Below, piece by piece: positions 8,783 through 17,700 of a stretch of DNA of 64,000 nucleotides. The number at the start of each line of letters is the position of its first letter. Within the stretch, counting starts at the first letter, position 1. The stretch is from Colwellia_A sp047621305. Lineage in GTDB: Bacteria; Pseudomonadota; Gammaproteobacteria; Enterobacterales; Alteromonadaceae. The notes below the pieces were generated by a model. That model had not been told where the DNA came from. It saw only the letters and a program-made list of their open reading frames with translations, and did not search any database. The DNA is taken from positions 1-64,000 of the forward strand of contig JBLHNB010000008.1 in assembly GCA_047621305.1 (NCBI GenBank), given 5' to 3'. A program made the position numbers and the translations under genes.

Positions 8783-8808
8783 AAAAAAGGCGCTATTAAA
8801 GCGCCTTT
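8783..8808 (-). terminator. Rho-independent terminator of the DEAD-box helicase gene
   Basis: A 9-bp perfect stem, AAAGGCGCT (8786-8794) with AGCGCCTTT (8800-8808), closes a 5-base loop. On the minus strand it is followed by a run of six T. It lies 22 bp after the deaD stop. Confidence 0.88.
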
Positions 8809-8829
8809 AAATAAGGGGTGTTATAAAAC

Positions 8830-10665
8830 TTAGCTTGGACGACGAGCGCGTTCAGTACGTTTAGGACGTTCTGCCGATGGATCTGCTGCCGGAGCTGCTT
8901 GTACATCAGAAACCGTTATTTCTAAAGCTTGACGACGAACACGAACACGTTTTAGTTGATCAAACGACTTCTCAGGCATACCTTTAGGCAGTTGCACAAA
9001 ACTATGTTTATCATGAAGATTAATCGCACCAATGTAGCTGCTATCTAATGATATTTCATTAGCTATAGCACCAACAATATCACCAGGTCGAGCGCCGTGC
9101 TCTTTACCAACTTCTAAACGATATGTCTGCCAATCGACATCACTACGGTTCACTTTTGCTTTGCGCGGACGCTCTGCTCGAGCATCTGAACGTGAATCAC
9201 CACGAGGACTACGGCTATCTGAACGTGAGTCTCCACGAGGGTTACGACTATCCGAACGTGAATCACCGCGAGGATTACGACCTTTAGCATCACGATCGTT
9301 ACGACTATCTGGACGAGCGTCACGACGTGGTTTTGGATCTTCTTTTGGTTGTAGCGGTTGCTTTAATTGCTTTTGAAACAATAAAGCGGCTGCTAAATCA
9401 GACATTGAAAGTTCTGATTCTTCTACCATAGATTCAACAATAGCGCGCATACTTGCTATATCTTTATCTGCAACAATAGCGGCTATTTCAGTACGTGCTC
9501 TTTCAATACGTTTTTGACCAAGTTCTTGAATATTTGGTAATTCGTAATTTTCGATTGTACCTGACGTTAAACGCTCATAATGACGTAATGAATACATTTC
9601 ACGAGGACGAACAAAAGCGATAGACATACCTTCACGACCGGCACGACCTGTACGACCTATACGATGAACATAAGCTTCATTGTCACCAGGTAAATCATAG
9701 TTAATGACTAATGATATACGTGGAATATCTAAACCACGAGCAACAACGTCAGTAGCAACCAAGATAGATGATTTACCTGATTTCATTTGTTCAATACAAC
9801 GTTCACGTTGTACTTGGTTCAAATCACCATTTAAAGCAAGTGCAGGATAACCCGCACGTTCTAACTGTTCGGCAACTTCAACAGTATCACTACGTGTACG
9901 TACAAAAATTATCATCGCATCATAATCAACGATTTCTGCAATACGCTCAAGGGCAGTGATTTTACGAATACCGCTCACTTTCCAAGCAAATTGTTTAATA
10001 TTAGCTTTTTCTTTTTTAACAGCAGCAATTTTAATATGTTCAGGATCTTTCAAAAAGCGATTAGCAATTTTACGGATTGACGGTGGCATAGTTGCTGAGA
10101 ATAAAGCCATTTGCGCTGTTTTAGGTATATGGTCGAGTATCCATTGGATATCTTCCAAGAATCCCATATTTAACATTTCGTCGGCTTCATCAAGCACACA
10201 AAAAGATAAACTATCAAGCTTAAGGCTCTTACGACGTAAATGATCCATTAAACGACCAGGCGTACCAACAACCACTTGAGCACCACGCTCTAATTGTTGA
10301 AACTGTGGTTGGTAAGATTGACCACCGTATAGAGTAGCAACACGGAGTCCTTTCATATTTTTACCAAAAGATTCGATTGCTTCAGCTACTTGCATAGCTA
10401 ATTCACGTGTCGGTGCCAATACCATCAATTGTGGTTTTCTAATTGATGTATCTATTTTAGCTAAAGCGGGTAAACCAAAAGCAGCCGTTTTACCGGTACC
10501 TGTTTGCGCTTCACCTAAAACATCTTTACCTGCTAATAAAGGAGGAATAGTTTGTGCTTGAATAGCTGTTGATGATTCAAAGCCAATAGCTTTTAGTGCA
10601 GATAGTAAAGTTTCAGGCAAGCCTAAAGAATCAAAGCTCACAGGAGCATCGTTAGTTGTAGTCAT
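8830..10665 (-). CDS. deaD: ATP-dependent DEAD-box RNA helicase DeaD/CsdA
   Basis: Cold-shock RNA helicase acting in ribosome biogenesis and mRNA decay. Motifs in order: F-x-x-L-G-L Q-motif region, A-Q-T-G-T-G-K-T, P-T-R-E-L-A, T-P-G-R-L-M-D, D-E-A-D, S-A-T-M-P, A-R-G-L-D-I-P, H-R-I-G-R-T-G-R-A-G. A basic linker carries three near-identical 11-12-residue R-G-D-S-R-S-D units. It is followed by a DbpA-type RNA-binding domain (about 510-590). The frame stays open to 10773, but M-T-T-T-N-D at 10665 is the natural start (611 residues). The extra residues upstream would be leader RNA. Close to E. coli DeaD (629 residues). Confidence 0.93.
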   Translation of the reverse strand: MTTTNDAPVSFDSLGLPETLLSALKAIGFESSTAIQAQTIPPLLAGKDVLGEAQTGTGKTAAFGLPALAKIDTSIRKPQLMVLAPTRELAMQVAEAIESFGKNMKGLRVATLYGGQSYQPQFQQLERGAQVVVGTPGRLMDHLRRKSLKLDSLSFCVLDEADEMLNMGFLEDIQWILDHIPKTAQMALFSATMPPSIRKIANRFLKDPEHIKIAAVKKEKANIKQFAWKVSGIRKITALERIAEIVDYDAMIIFVRTRSDTVEVAEQLERAGYPALALNGDLNQVQRERCIEQMKSGKSSILVATDVVARGLDIPRISLVINYDLPGDNEAYVHRIGRTGRAGREGMSIAFVRPREMYSLRHYERLTSGTIENYELPNIQELGQKRIERARTEIAAIVADKDIASMRAIVESMVEESELSMSDLAAALLFQKQLKQPLQPKEDPKPRRDARPDSRNDRDAKGRNPRGDSRSDSRNPRGDSRSDSRSPRGDSRSDARAERPRKAKVNRSDVDWQTYRLEVGKEHGARPGDIVGAIANEISLDSSYIGAINLHDKHSFVQLPKGMPEKSFDQLKRVRVRRQALEITVSDVQAAPAADPSAERPKRTERARRPS

Positions 10666-10901
10666 AATTTTTTGTCTTCTCTTGGCAGGAAAAAGGTTAA
10701 AACACCATAAATTCCCGCATACATATACGAGGAAACCACCAGGAAGACTCAAGGTATGTTCGCTAAAGAACATAGGCTAATATTGGAGATTAGCTTGAAA
10801 AGTCTATGGGTGGATACACCCCACTCATTACGGCTAAGTACGCTTCGTTGAAGTCACCTTAACCGAGGCGCGCATTATACAGATGATGATATATTATGCA
10901 A
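10666..10901 (-). promoter_or_regulatory. deaD promoter and roughly 200-nt structured leader
   Basis: On the minus strand, TTGCAT (10901-10896), 16-bp spacer, TATAAT (10879-10874), followed by a GC-rich discriminator GCGCGCC. Transcription starting near 10867 would give about a 200-nt 5' leader before the ATG at 10665. The leader contains a hairpin of ATGTTC and GAACAT around 10754-10771. Long leaders are a known feature of cold-induced mRNAs such as csdA and cspA, so a thermo-responsive role is a reasonable inference. The region from 10902 to 11104 holds no recognised gene. Confidence 0.65.
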
Positions 10902-11104
10902 GAAGTATTTGAAGAACCCTCCCTTATAATCAATAATTGACCATCATATACACATTACACTTCAATATGCAGATTTCAGCAAATCGAAAAAGGATTAGCT
11001 ACAAATATTAAGTGAAAGCAACGCTGGTATTGGATGTTTATACCGTCTTAGAATAAACGATTAATTAATTCAATTGGTATGAGTACATCGATAGGTATCT
11101 CGGT

Positions 11105-12280
11105 TTAAGCTATTAGTACCTTACTTACTAACTGATAATAAAGTGCAGTTAGTGTACTTAGCTCAATAAGGTCTATTGATTCATTGGCTTGATGTATGCT
11201 TTGATTACATAGACCTAATTCAATAATTTGCGTATCTAATATTGCAATAAATCGTCCATCCGATGTACCACCATTAGTTGACAATACAGGGTATCGACCC
11301 GTTACTTCATGAATAACTGTTTCGGTAAGCATTAAAAAATTAATTTCGCTTGAACTAGATCCTAGATGAAATGGTGCACAATATCGTTCCCAAACAATAT
11401 TTATTGATTCGTTAACACCTTCAAGCAATTTAACTACGCGTTTTTTAATGTCTTCTAGGCTATATTTGTGACTGAAACGCACATTAAAACAAAGAGTACA
11501 TTGCGCTGGCACAACGTTATCAGAAAAAGCCCCTGAATCTAACAGTGTGATCTGTAAGCTTGTTCCTGGAAAATCATCACTACCTTCGTCCCAACTTAAA
11601 GCGGCAAGCTGCGCAGCAAAGGTACTCGCTGTATGAGTAATATTATCTTTCCCTTTTGCATAAGCAACATGTTTAGCTTTACCATTAAAAATAATTTTTG
11701 CTGAAATAGCTCCCCTACGCCCAATTTTAATCGTGTCTCCTACATAGTTTTTTCCTGTTGGCTCGCCAACAATACACAAATCTAAACGCTGTTGCTGTTT
11801 TTTTAAATGCTCGACTAAGAGTTTCGTACCATATTTTGCTTCTCCTTCCTCATCACAGGTGATCAACCAATATAGAGTTCCCGTATTCAAACGAGTATTA
11901 AGTTGTTCAACCGCAGTCATAAAGCAAGCAATGGCTCCTTTCATATCCGCCACGCCTCTACCATATAAACGACCATTATCGATAGTAGGTATAAAGGGGG
12001 GAGATTTCCAATTGTTTCCATCTGCTGGCACAACATCTAAATGTCCAGAGAAGCCGATACAAGGGCCAGGACCAAACACTTTTTTTGCTAATAAATTTTT
12101 AACACCATTAGACGAGATATCCGTTATTTCAAAACCTAAATTTTCCAGCCATTGACACATATAATGAAAAGCACCACCGTCTTCTGGTGTAATACTCTTA
12201 AATCCAACTAATTTTTTTGTATAATTAAGCGCTTGTGTTTGATATTGAATATCGAATTGTTGACGTTGTAGGGTCGTCAT
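11105..12280 (-). CDS. dapE: DapE/ArgE-family M20 metallohydrolase in the lipopeptide operon
   Basis: Zinc-dependent amidohydrolase of 391 residues, most like succinyl-diaminopimelate desuccinylase (lysine/DAP pathway). Motifs are S-G-H-L-D-V-V-P (His and Asp metal ligands; DapE normally has H-T-D), G-R-G-V-A-D-M-K-G, D-E-E-G-E-A, G-E-P-T-G and the DapE-type G-G-T-S-D-G-R-F-I. It is the last gene of the PKS/NRPS operon, 49 bp after the dioxygenase gene. It may be the housekeeping DapE or a paralogue that trims or deacylates the peptide or a building block. ArgE, which would make ornithine, was considered because of the ornithine-like A domain, but the C-terminal signature is that of DapE. Confidence 0.72.
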   Translation of the reverse strand: MTTLQRQQFDIQYQTQALNYTKKLVGFKSITPEDGGAFHYMCQWLENLGFEITDISSNGVKNLLAKKVFGPGPCIGFSGHLDVVPADGNNWKSPPFIPTIDNGRLYGRGVADMKGAIACFMTAVEQLNTRLNTGTLYWLITCDEEGEAKYGTKLLVEHLKKQQQRLDLCIVGEPTGKNYVGDTIKIGRRGAISAKIIFNGKAKHVAYAKGKDNITHTASTFAAQLAALSWDEGSDDFPGTSLQITLLDSGAFSDNVVPAQCTLCFNVRFSHKYSLEDIKKRVVKLLEGVNESINIVWERYCAPFHLGSSSSEINFLMLTETVIHEVTGRYPVLSTNGGTSDGRFIAILDTQIIELGLCNQSIHQANESIDLIELSTLTALYYQLVSKVLIA

Positions 12281-12329
12281 TGATTATTTCCATCCTTGTA
12301 CCATTAACGGTATGATCCTGTTGAATTTA

Positions 12330-13073
12330 TTATTCGTCAGCCATAATTTCTTGTAACGACCTGACTAAAAAAACTAAGCCTTCTCGCTCAACGTCAGTCA
12401 CCCCTGGGTGCCATAAATCCATTAATAAACAGATACGATATTTATCTGAATTATTTTGAGCATGATGAAGGTATGAATAATCAAACATTAAACACTTACC
12501 TTCTTGCCATGTTCTAGTCTCATTTGCCACGGTAATATTACAAAGTTCAGGAATATCAACAGCAAGATGCAGGTTAACTGCAAAATTACACATATCATTA
12601 TGTGCTGGAATTTTAACGCCTGGTGCTAAAATTGAAACATGCATTTCTGACAATGGGCATAATAGGGCTTCTAGTTCTTGTTCAAGAATACGGTATGTTT
12701 CCGGCAAAATAGTTTTTGTAATAATATTTTTTTCGCCATTTTTATATAAATAGAGTGCGGTCCAATTTTCAATATGACCAATATAATGTGAGTAAGGTTT
12801 TAATTCTGATGATTTTTCCGCCATCGCGGCATGAATTTCAGCTTTGATCATCGTACTTGCATGTTCTAATGCCGCTATAGCATTTTTAAATTCTGGGAAC
12901 TGCTCAGGTTCAAGCCAAGGTGTGGTCGATAAATTAGGCAACACCACTTTGCAACCTACTTGCAAGGCTGATTTTTTCTCATTACCTGCGGTAATACCTT
13001 CTAAACGAGTTACCGCAGCAGGACCATACATCATTTTTAATTCGTTAAATTTTTCAGTAATTTCAGGTGTCAT
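12330..13073 (-). CDS. Aspartyl/asparaginyl beta-hydroxylase-fold dioxygenase (PF05118, SyrP/LpxO-like)
   Basis: A 247-residue Fe(II)/2-oxoglutarate dioxygenase of the family that includes AspH, SyrP (beta-hydroxylates Asp for syringomycin) and LpxO (hydroxylates lipid A acyl chains). Visible residues are the first iron His in P-A-H-N-D (about 157), the second in Y-L-H-H-A-Q-N, and the 2-oxoglutarate Arg in K-Y-R-I-C-L-L-M-D. It has no membrane helix, unlike LpxO. It lies 8 bp after the exporter gene with a strong GGGGGA ribosome site, so it is almost surely part of the lipopeptide operon. Its substrate is unknown. It could be a carrier-bound amino acid, the finished peptide or the acyl chain. 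Confidence 0.82.
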   Translation of the reverse strand: MTPEITEKFNELKMMYGPAAVTRLEGITAGNEKKSALQVGCKVVLPNLSTTPWLEPEQFPEFKNAIAALEHASTMIKAEIHAAMAEKSSELKPYSHYIGHIENWTALYLYKNGEKNIITKTILPETYRILEQELEALLCPLSEMHVSILAPGVKIPAHNDMCNFAVNLHLAVDIPELCNITVANETRTWQEGKCLMFDYSYLHHAQNNSDKYRICLLMDLWHPGVTDVEREGLVFLVRSLQEIMADE

Positions 13074-13081
13074 TATTCCCC

Positions 13082-14761
13082 CTAAGCCACTAAGGCACTA
13101 TCAGTCTTTTTTAATGTGTCTTTTTTCCGTACTTCTTTATCATCAGTCATGATTTGTTGATGCTTAATTTTACCCATCTCAAAATCAATTAAACGGTCAC
13201 ATAACGGCCAGTATCTATCGTCATGTGTCACGGCGATAATAGTTTTACCTTTCGCTTGTAATTCAGGTAAAACCTCATGATAAAAATAATGACGAAAATG
13301 CACATCTTGATCCGCAGCCCATTCATCAAAAATATAGATTTGACGGTCATCAAGTAACGTTGTGATCAAAGCGAGTCTTTTACGTTGCCCTGTAGAGAGT
13401 GCTGTACTTGAAAAGCCGCCATTTTCAAAACGCACTTTAGTAGCCAAACCCATTTTTTCAATAAGTTGATTAACCTCTGTTTCAGAAACATTTGGAACAC
13501 CAAAGAAACGATCAAACAAATGAAAGTCTGTAAAAATAACTGAGAACTGCTCCCTTAATTGCTCAATATTGTCTAGTTTCAATAATTGTCCATTAAGTAA
13601 TATATCCCCTGATATTGGATAATATAATCCCGTTAATAATTTTAGAAAAGTTGACTTGCCGCTACCATTTCCACCTGTTATGAAGAGCAACTCTCCTTGG
13701 GTTACTTTCATGGATATAGGGCCAATTTTAAAACCACTCTCTTGGCCATTATCCAAATATGAAAAGCAAGCATCTTTAAATTCAAGCGTTTGAAATTCTG
13801 GTATATCATCAATTTCTTTATTGGTTACATTACCTAAACGCTCTTCTAACAGATAAATACGTTTTAAAGATGAATTAGCACGTTCTATCGTTGGTATACC
13901 TTCTAAAATAAGTAATAAAGGTGTGATGATAAAAAGCACAGTCGCAACTAGTTTTCCTATAAGACCTTGATCAGTCGATGAGATTAAGGGGATAGCAAAA
14001 ACAATACTACCAAGTAAAACATACATAAATAAATGTGATGATAATATTGCCCAAGAAGTACTAATACGGTTATGTACTTTCAATCTTTCTGTTTCTTTGA
14101 CATGGTGTTTATATTCGGCATAAATCGCATCACTTTTCTTTCTATTTAAACGAACCTCTTTAAATCCTCGGACAATATGATCTAAACGACTAAATAAACT
14201 TGTTTCTTCTTTGGATAATTGTTCAAAATTATTAGATAAAATGGTTTGTATTTTATTAATCAAAAAATAAGTCATACCAATTGAGCCTACAACAATGGCA
14301 AAAGCAATAGGTGAAAGCCAAGCAAAGTAACACATACAAAAAGCTAACATTACAGCCTGTTGTACAACAGCGATAAACATATCGGCAGAATCAGACACTA
14401 AGACCACTTCTTGTGACAAAGTGATATGCATTTCATCACGACCTAGTTGTTCACTTTGTAACAAATCCAAACCACGAATCTTGTTCATGACTCTTAATCG
14501 AATAGCCATTAATTGCCTTTCAACAATTTTTGTTACTTGAATATTTAAAAAGCGCGTGCCAAAAGCAAAAATTGCAGCCGCGACAACAAAGTAAATAAAG
14601 TAATCCGACGATTTACTTTGACTAAAAGCAACTTCATTAATGATACCAATCAGCGCTAAGCTAGAAATACTGGTAAACAAAACAAAAATGGCTATATGAC
14701 TTAACAAAAAGCTCGTTTTTTCTTGAGCGAAAAACTTTATGATTGCTGGACGTGACATCAT
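13082..14761 (-). CDS. Cyclic-peptide/lipopeptide ABC exporter (SyrD/PvdE family)
   Basis: A half-size exporter of 559 residues with a six-helix membrane domain (about 10-310) fused to an ATPase domain (about 330-535). Walker A is G-G-N-G-S-G-K-S-T-F. The signature is the unusual L-S-T-G-Q-R-K-R-L-A-L typical of SyrD and PvdE transporters. Walker B ends F-D-E-W-A-A-D-Q-D, and the H-loop is T-H-D-D. The family exports nonribosomal peptides and siderophore precursors across the inner membrane. The start ATG overlaps the terminal-NRPS stop by 4 bp (ATGA), coupling export to synthesis. Confidence 0.9.
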   Translation of the reverse strand: MMSRPAIIKFFAQEKTSFLLSHIAIFVLFTSISSLALIGIINEVAFSQSKSSDYFIYFVVAAAIFAFGTRFLNIQVTKIVERQLMAIRLRVMNKIRGLDLLQSEQLGRDEMHITLSQEVVLVSDSADMFIAVVQQAVMLAFCMCYFAWLSPIAFAIVVGSIGMTYFLINKIQTILSNNFEQLSKEETSLFSRLDHIVRGFKEVRLNRKKSDAIYAEYKHHVKETERLKVHNRISTSWAILSSHLFMYVLLGSIVFAIPLISSTDQGLIGKLVATVLFIITPLLLILEGIPTIERANSSLKRIYLLEERLGNVTNKEIDDIPEFQTLEFKDACFSYLDNGQESGFKIGPISMKVTQGELLFITGGNGSGKSTFLKLLTGLYYPISGDILLNGQLLKLDNIEQLREQFSVIFTDFHLFDRFFGVPNVSETEVNQLIEKMGLATKVRFENGGFSSTALSTGQRKRLALITTLLDDRQIYIFDEWAADQDVHFRHYFYHEVLPELQAKGKTIIAVTHDDRYWPLCDRLIDFEMGKIKHQQIMTDDKEVRKKDTLKKTDSALVA

Positions 14762-17700
14762 GCTTCCTTACTGATTAAGTCCGGGATAACACCCGAACAT
14801 TTAGTTGTTGTTATGTTTAAAATGATACGACTGAGTTCTTCAACTTGAGGTTGATGTAACATTGAAAGATGATCGCCACTTACCGATAAAACTGAAATAG
14901 GTTTTTCGCTAAATGATAACCACAACTCGTCTGATTGCTTTACACTAGATATATTATTTTCCCTACTTTCATCTGCAGTGATCAAAGTTAATGATGAGTT
15001 TTTTAATGAATGATGAGGATGGTAATCAATTTTTGCCTGTCTAACATATATATTAAGAAACTCTTTACTTTGTTTTGTATCGATACTGATCTGACTATCA
15101 GATAATAAAGTCGATATGCGTTGATGACGTAATCCATCATCCATTTCATCAAATTCCTGCTTCGATAAAGGTAATGGTTTCCCCGTAAACATAAACAAAA
15201 TTTCCATGCCTGCGTATTCCAATTCCAGGTCGGTTAATGTTGAAGCTTTGATCACATTTTCAGTGGGGGCAGGAGTATCTAAAACCGTAATCACATTATT
15301 ATATTCTTCCAAGGCTTCTAGCTGTAAGCCTATTTCATACGCAATATAAGCACCAAATGAGTGTCCAACGATATGATAAGGGCCCGAAGGTTGAATATGC
15401 TTTATCGCCGCTAAATAATGCTGTGCATGTTCCAACATTGACATTAACTTAAGGTTCTCGCTTCCTCCATTCAAAGTCGGTGGCTGTAAACCATAGACAG
15501 GCCCTTGATAGTTAAGTGCTTGTACAAGCGCATAAAAGCTCAATACACTCCCCCCCATACCAGCAATTAAATATAGAGGTTCCCCCTCACTGTAAGTATT
15601 TAATTTAATTAACGTATGCTGAAAGTCATCGACAATCAACATACCAATTACACCACTATTTTTTGTGGTTAATTCAATCGCTAATTGGGCAACTGTCGGT
15701 GCTGAAAATAAGCGACTGATGGGCAATTGACATGTAAAAGCATCATTTATACGATTCAATAATTGTAACGCTAAAAAAGAATGCCCTCCTAATTCAAAGA
15801 AATTATCAACTACGCTCACATTTTTAATATTTAATACCTGAGAGAAAATAGTCACTAATGACTGCTCAATATGATTTTTTGCTAAAATCAACGGTTGTTC
15901 ACTAGGGGTTTGACACGCTAATTTTTGTAATGCTTTTCTATCAACCTTCCCATTAGGGGTTAATGGGAAGGTAGTTAATTTATAAAAAGAAGAAGGTAGC
16001 ATGTATTGTGGTAGTTTTTGAGATAGCGATTCTTTTAGTGTCACTATAGGTATTGACGGTTCCTCAGGGATAATAAATGCAACAAGTTGTTTATTTTTAC
16101 TCTTTTCTTTTACAAAAACAACCGCATCTTTTATCAATTGGTGCTGTTGGAGTACCTGTTCAACTTCGCTCAGTTCAATACGAAAACCATTAATTTTTAT
16201 TTGACTGTCACTGCGCCCTAAATAAACAAAATTTCCAGATGAATTTAAAAAAGCTAAATCTCCTGTTTTATAAAGGCGTTGTTTATGCCAAGAAACAGAA
16301 CAAAAGTAACTTGATGTTAATGCTTCATCATTTAAATAGCCTCTAGCAAGACCAGCACCAGATAAATACATTTCGCCAGGCACACCTATTGGTAGAGGTT
16401 GTAAATTTTTATCAAGAATAAAAACACCTAAATTTAATAGTGTTTTCCCAATAGGCGGTGCCTGTTGCTCTGTACCATCACATAAATATACCGTTGTACA
16501 AACAGTGCTTTCAGTGGGTCCGTAAGCGTTGTAAAATTTACGCTTTTTATGCCATTTAGCCATTACACGATAAGAGCATGCCTCACCAGCAGAAATCACT
16601 TGACCTAATTTAGGTAAGGCTACTGCATTAAGTTCAGCTAACATAATAGGCGGTAATGTCGCTATGTTAATATCATTATCGATAATAAATTTTTCTAATG
16701 TATGGCAACTTTTAACCGTCTCTGGTAAAGGTATACATAGAGTACTTCCAGAAAAAATCGACATTAAAAGCTCCCAAACAAAAGCATCAAAAGCGCAAGG
16801 AGCAAATTGTAAGACATTATCCTGAGACGATAAATTAAAGAGTTCTTGCTGGGCACATTGTAGATTAACAGCACTATGATGTTCTATCATCACACCTTTA
16901 GGAGTACCTGTACTTCCTGAGGTGTATATAACGTAAGCTAGACTATCTTTAGCGATAGACAGATGTAAATCATCTATTTTATGTTTCTTTAACTGTTCAC
17001 TTATATTACTTAGATTGATCACTCTCACGCTATTATTTGTTACGTGAACATCATTTTCACACACGATAAAAGTGCTCGCTGCTGAATGTTTTAGAATATA
17101 ATTTTTCCGCTCAATTGGGTAAGCTGGGTCGATAGGAATATAAGCGCCGCCAATTTTTAATACGGCTAATGTGGTATAGATCAGTTCCCAACTACGAGAT
17201 ATACACACAACAACATATTCACCCGGTTGGATCCCTTGTTCGCGTAAATAATCTGCTAGTTGATTAACCTTTTGATTAAGTTGCTGGTAGCTAAAGTGTT
17301 TAACGTCACCATTTGTTGATGACATTTGTATACTTAACGCTATATGATTCGGTGATTTTTTTACTTGTTGTTCAAATAAGGTAACCAAATCACCGACACT
17401 TTCAGCACGTTTTTTTCCTTTCCCTAACATAAAAACAGTATCAATTTTCTGAGGACTCATTAATGGATAATGTCCAATACTCTGAGTTGGATCTAAACTG
17501 ACCTCATCTAATAAATGCAGATAGCTACTGAGTAATGTTGATATCGCTGACTTACTAAAAAGATCGGTGCTGTACTCTAAATCCCCTGAAAAATTGTCAC
17601 CATAACAAGAAATATTCATGGTCAAATCATATTTAGCAGACTTTGTTGGCAAAGGTATTGTTGAAATAGTTAAATCAGCTAAAGAAAGTGTCGCTTCTGG

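Noticed and set aside
9161..9376. Arg/Ser-rich open frame on the plus strand
   Set aside because: Opposite strand of the repetitive deaD linker. The repeat in DNA explains the open frame.
12001..12280. ArgE (acetylornithine deacetylase) supplying ornithine to the synthase
   Set aside because: The C-terminal G-G-T-S-D-G-R-F motif and overall style fit DapE better than ArgE. The idea remains only as a weak alternative.
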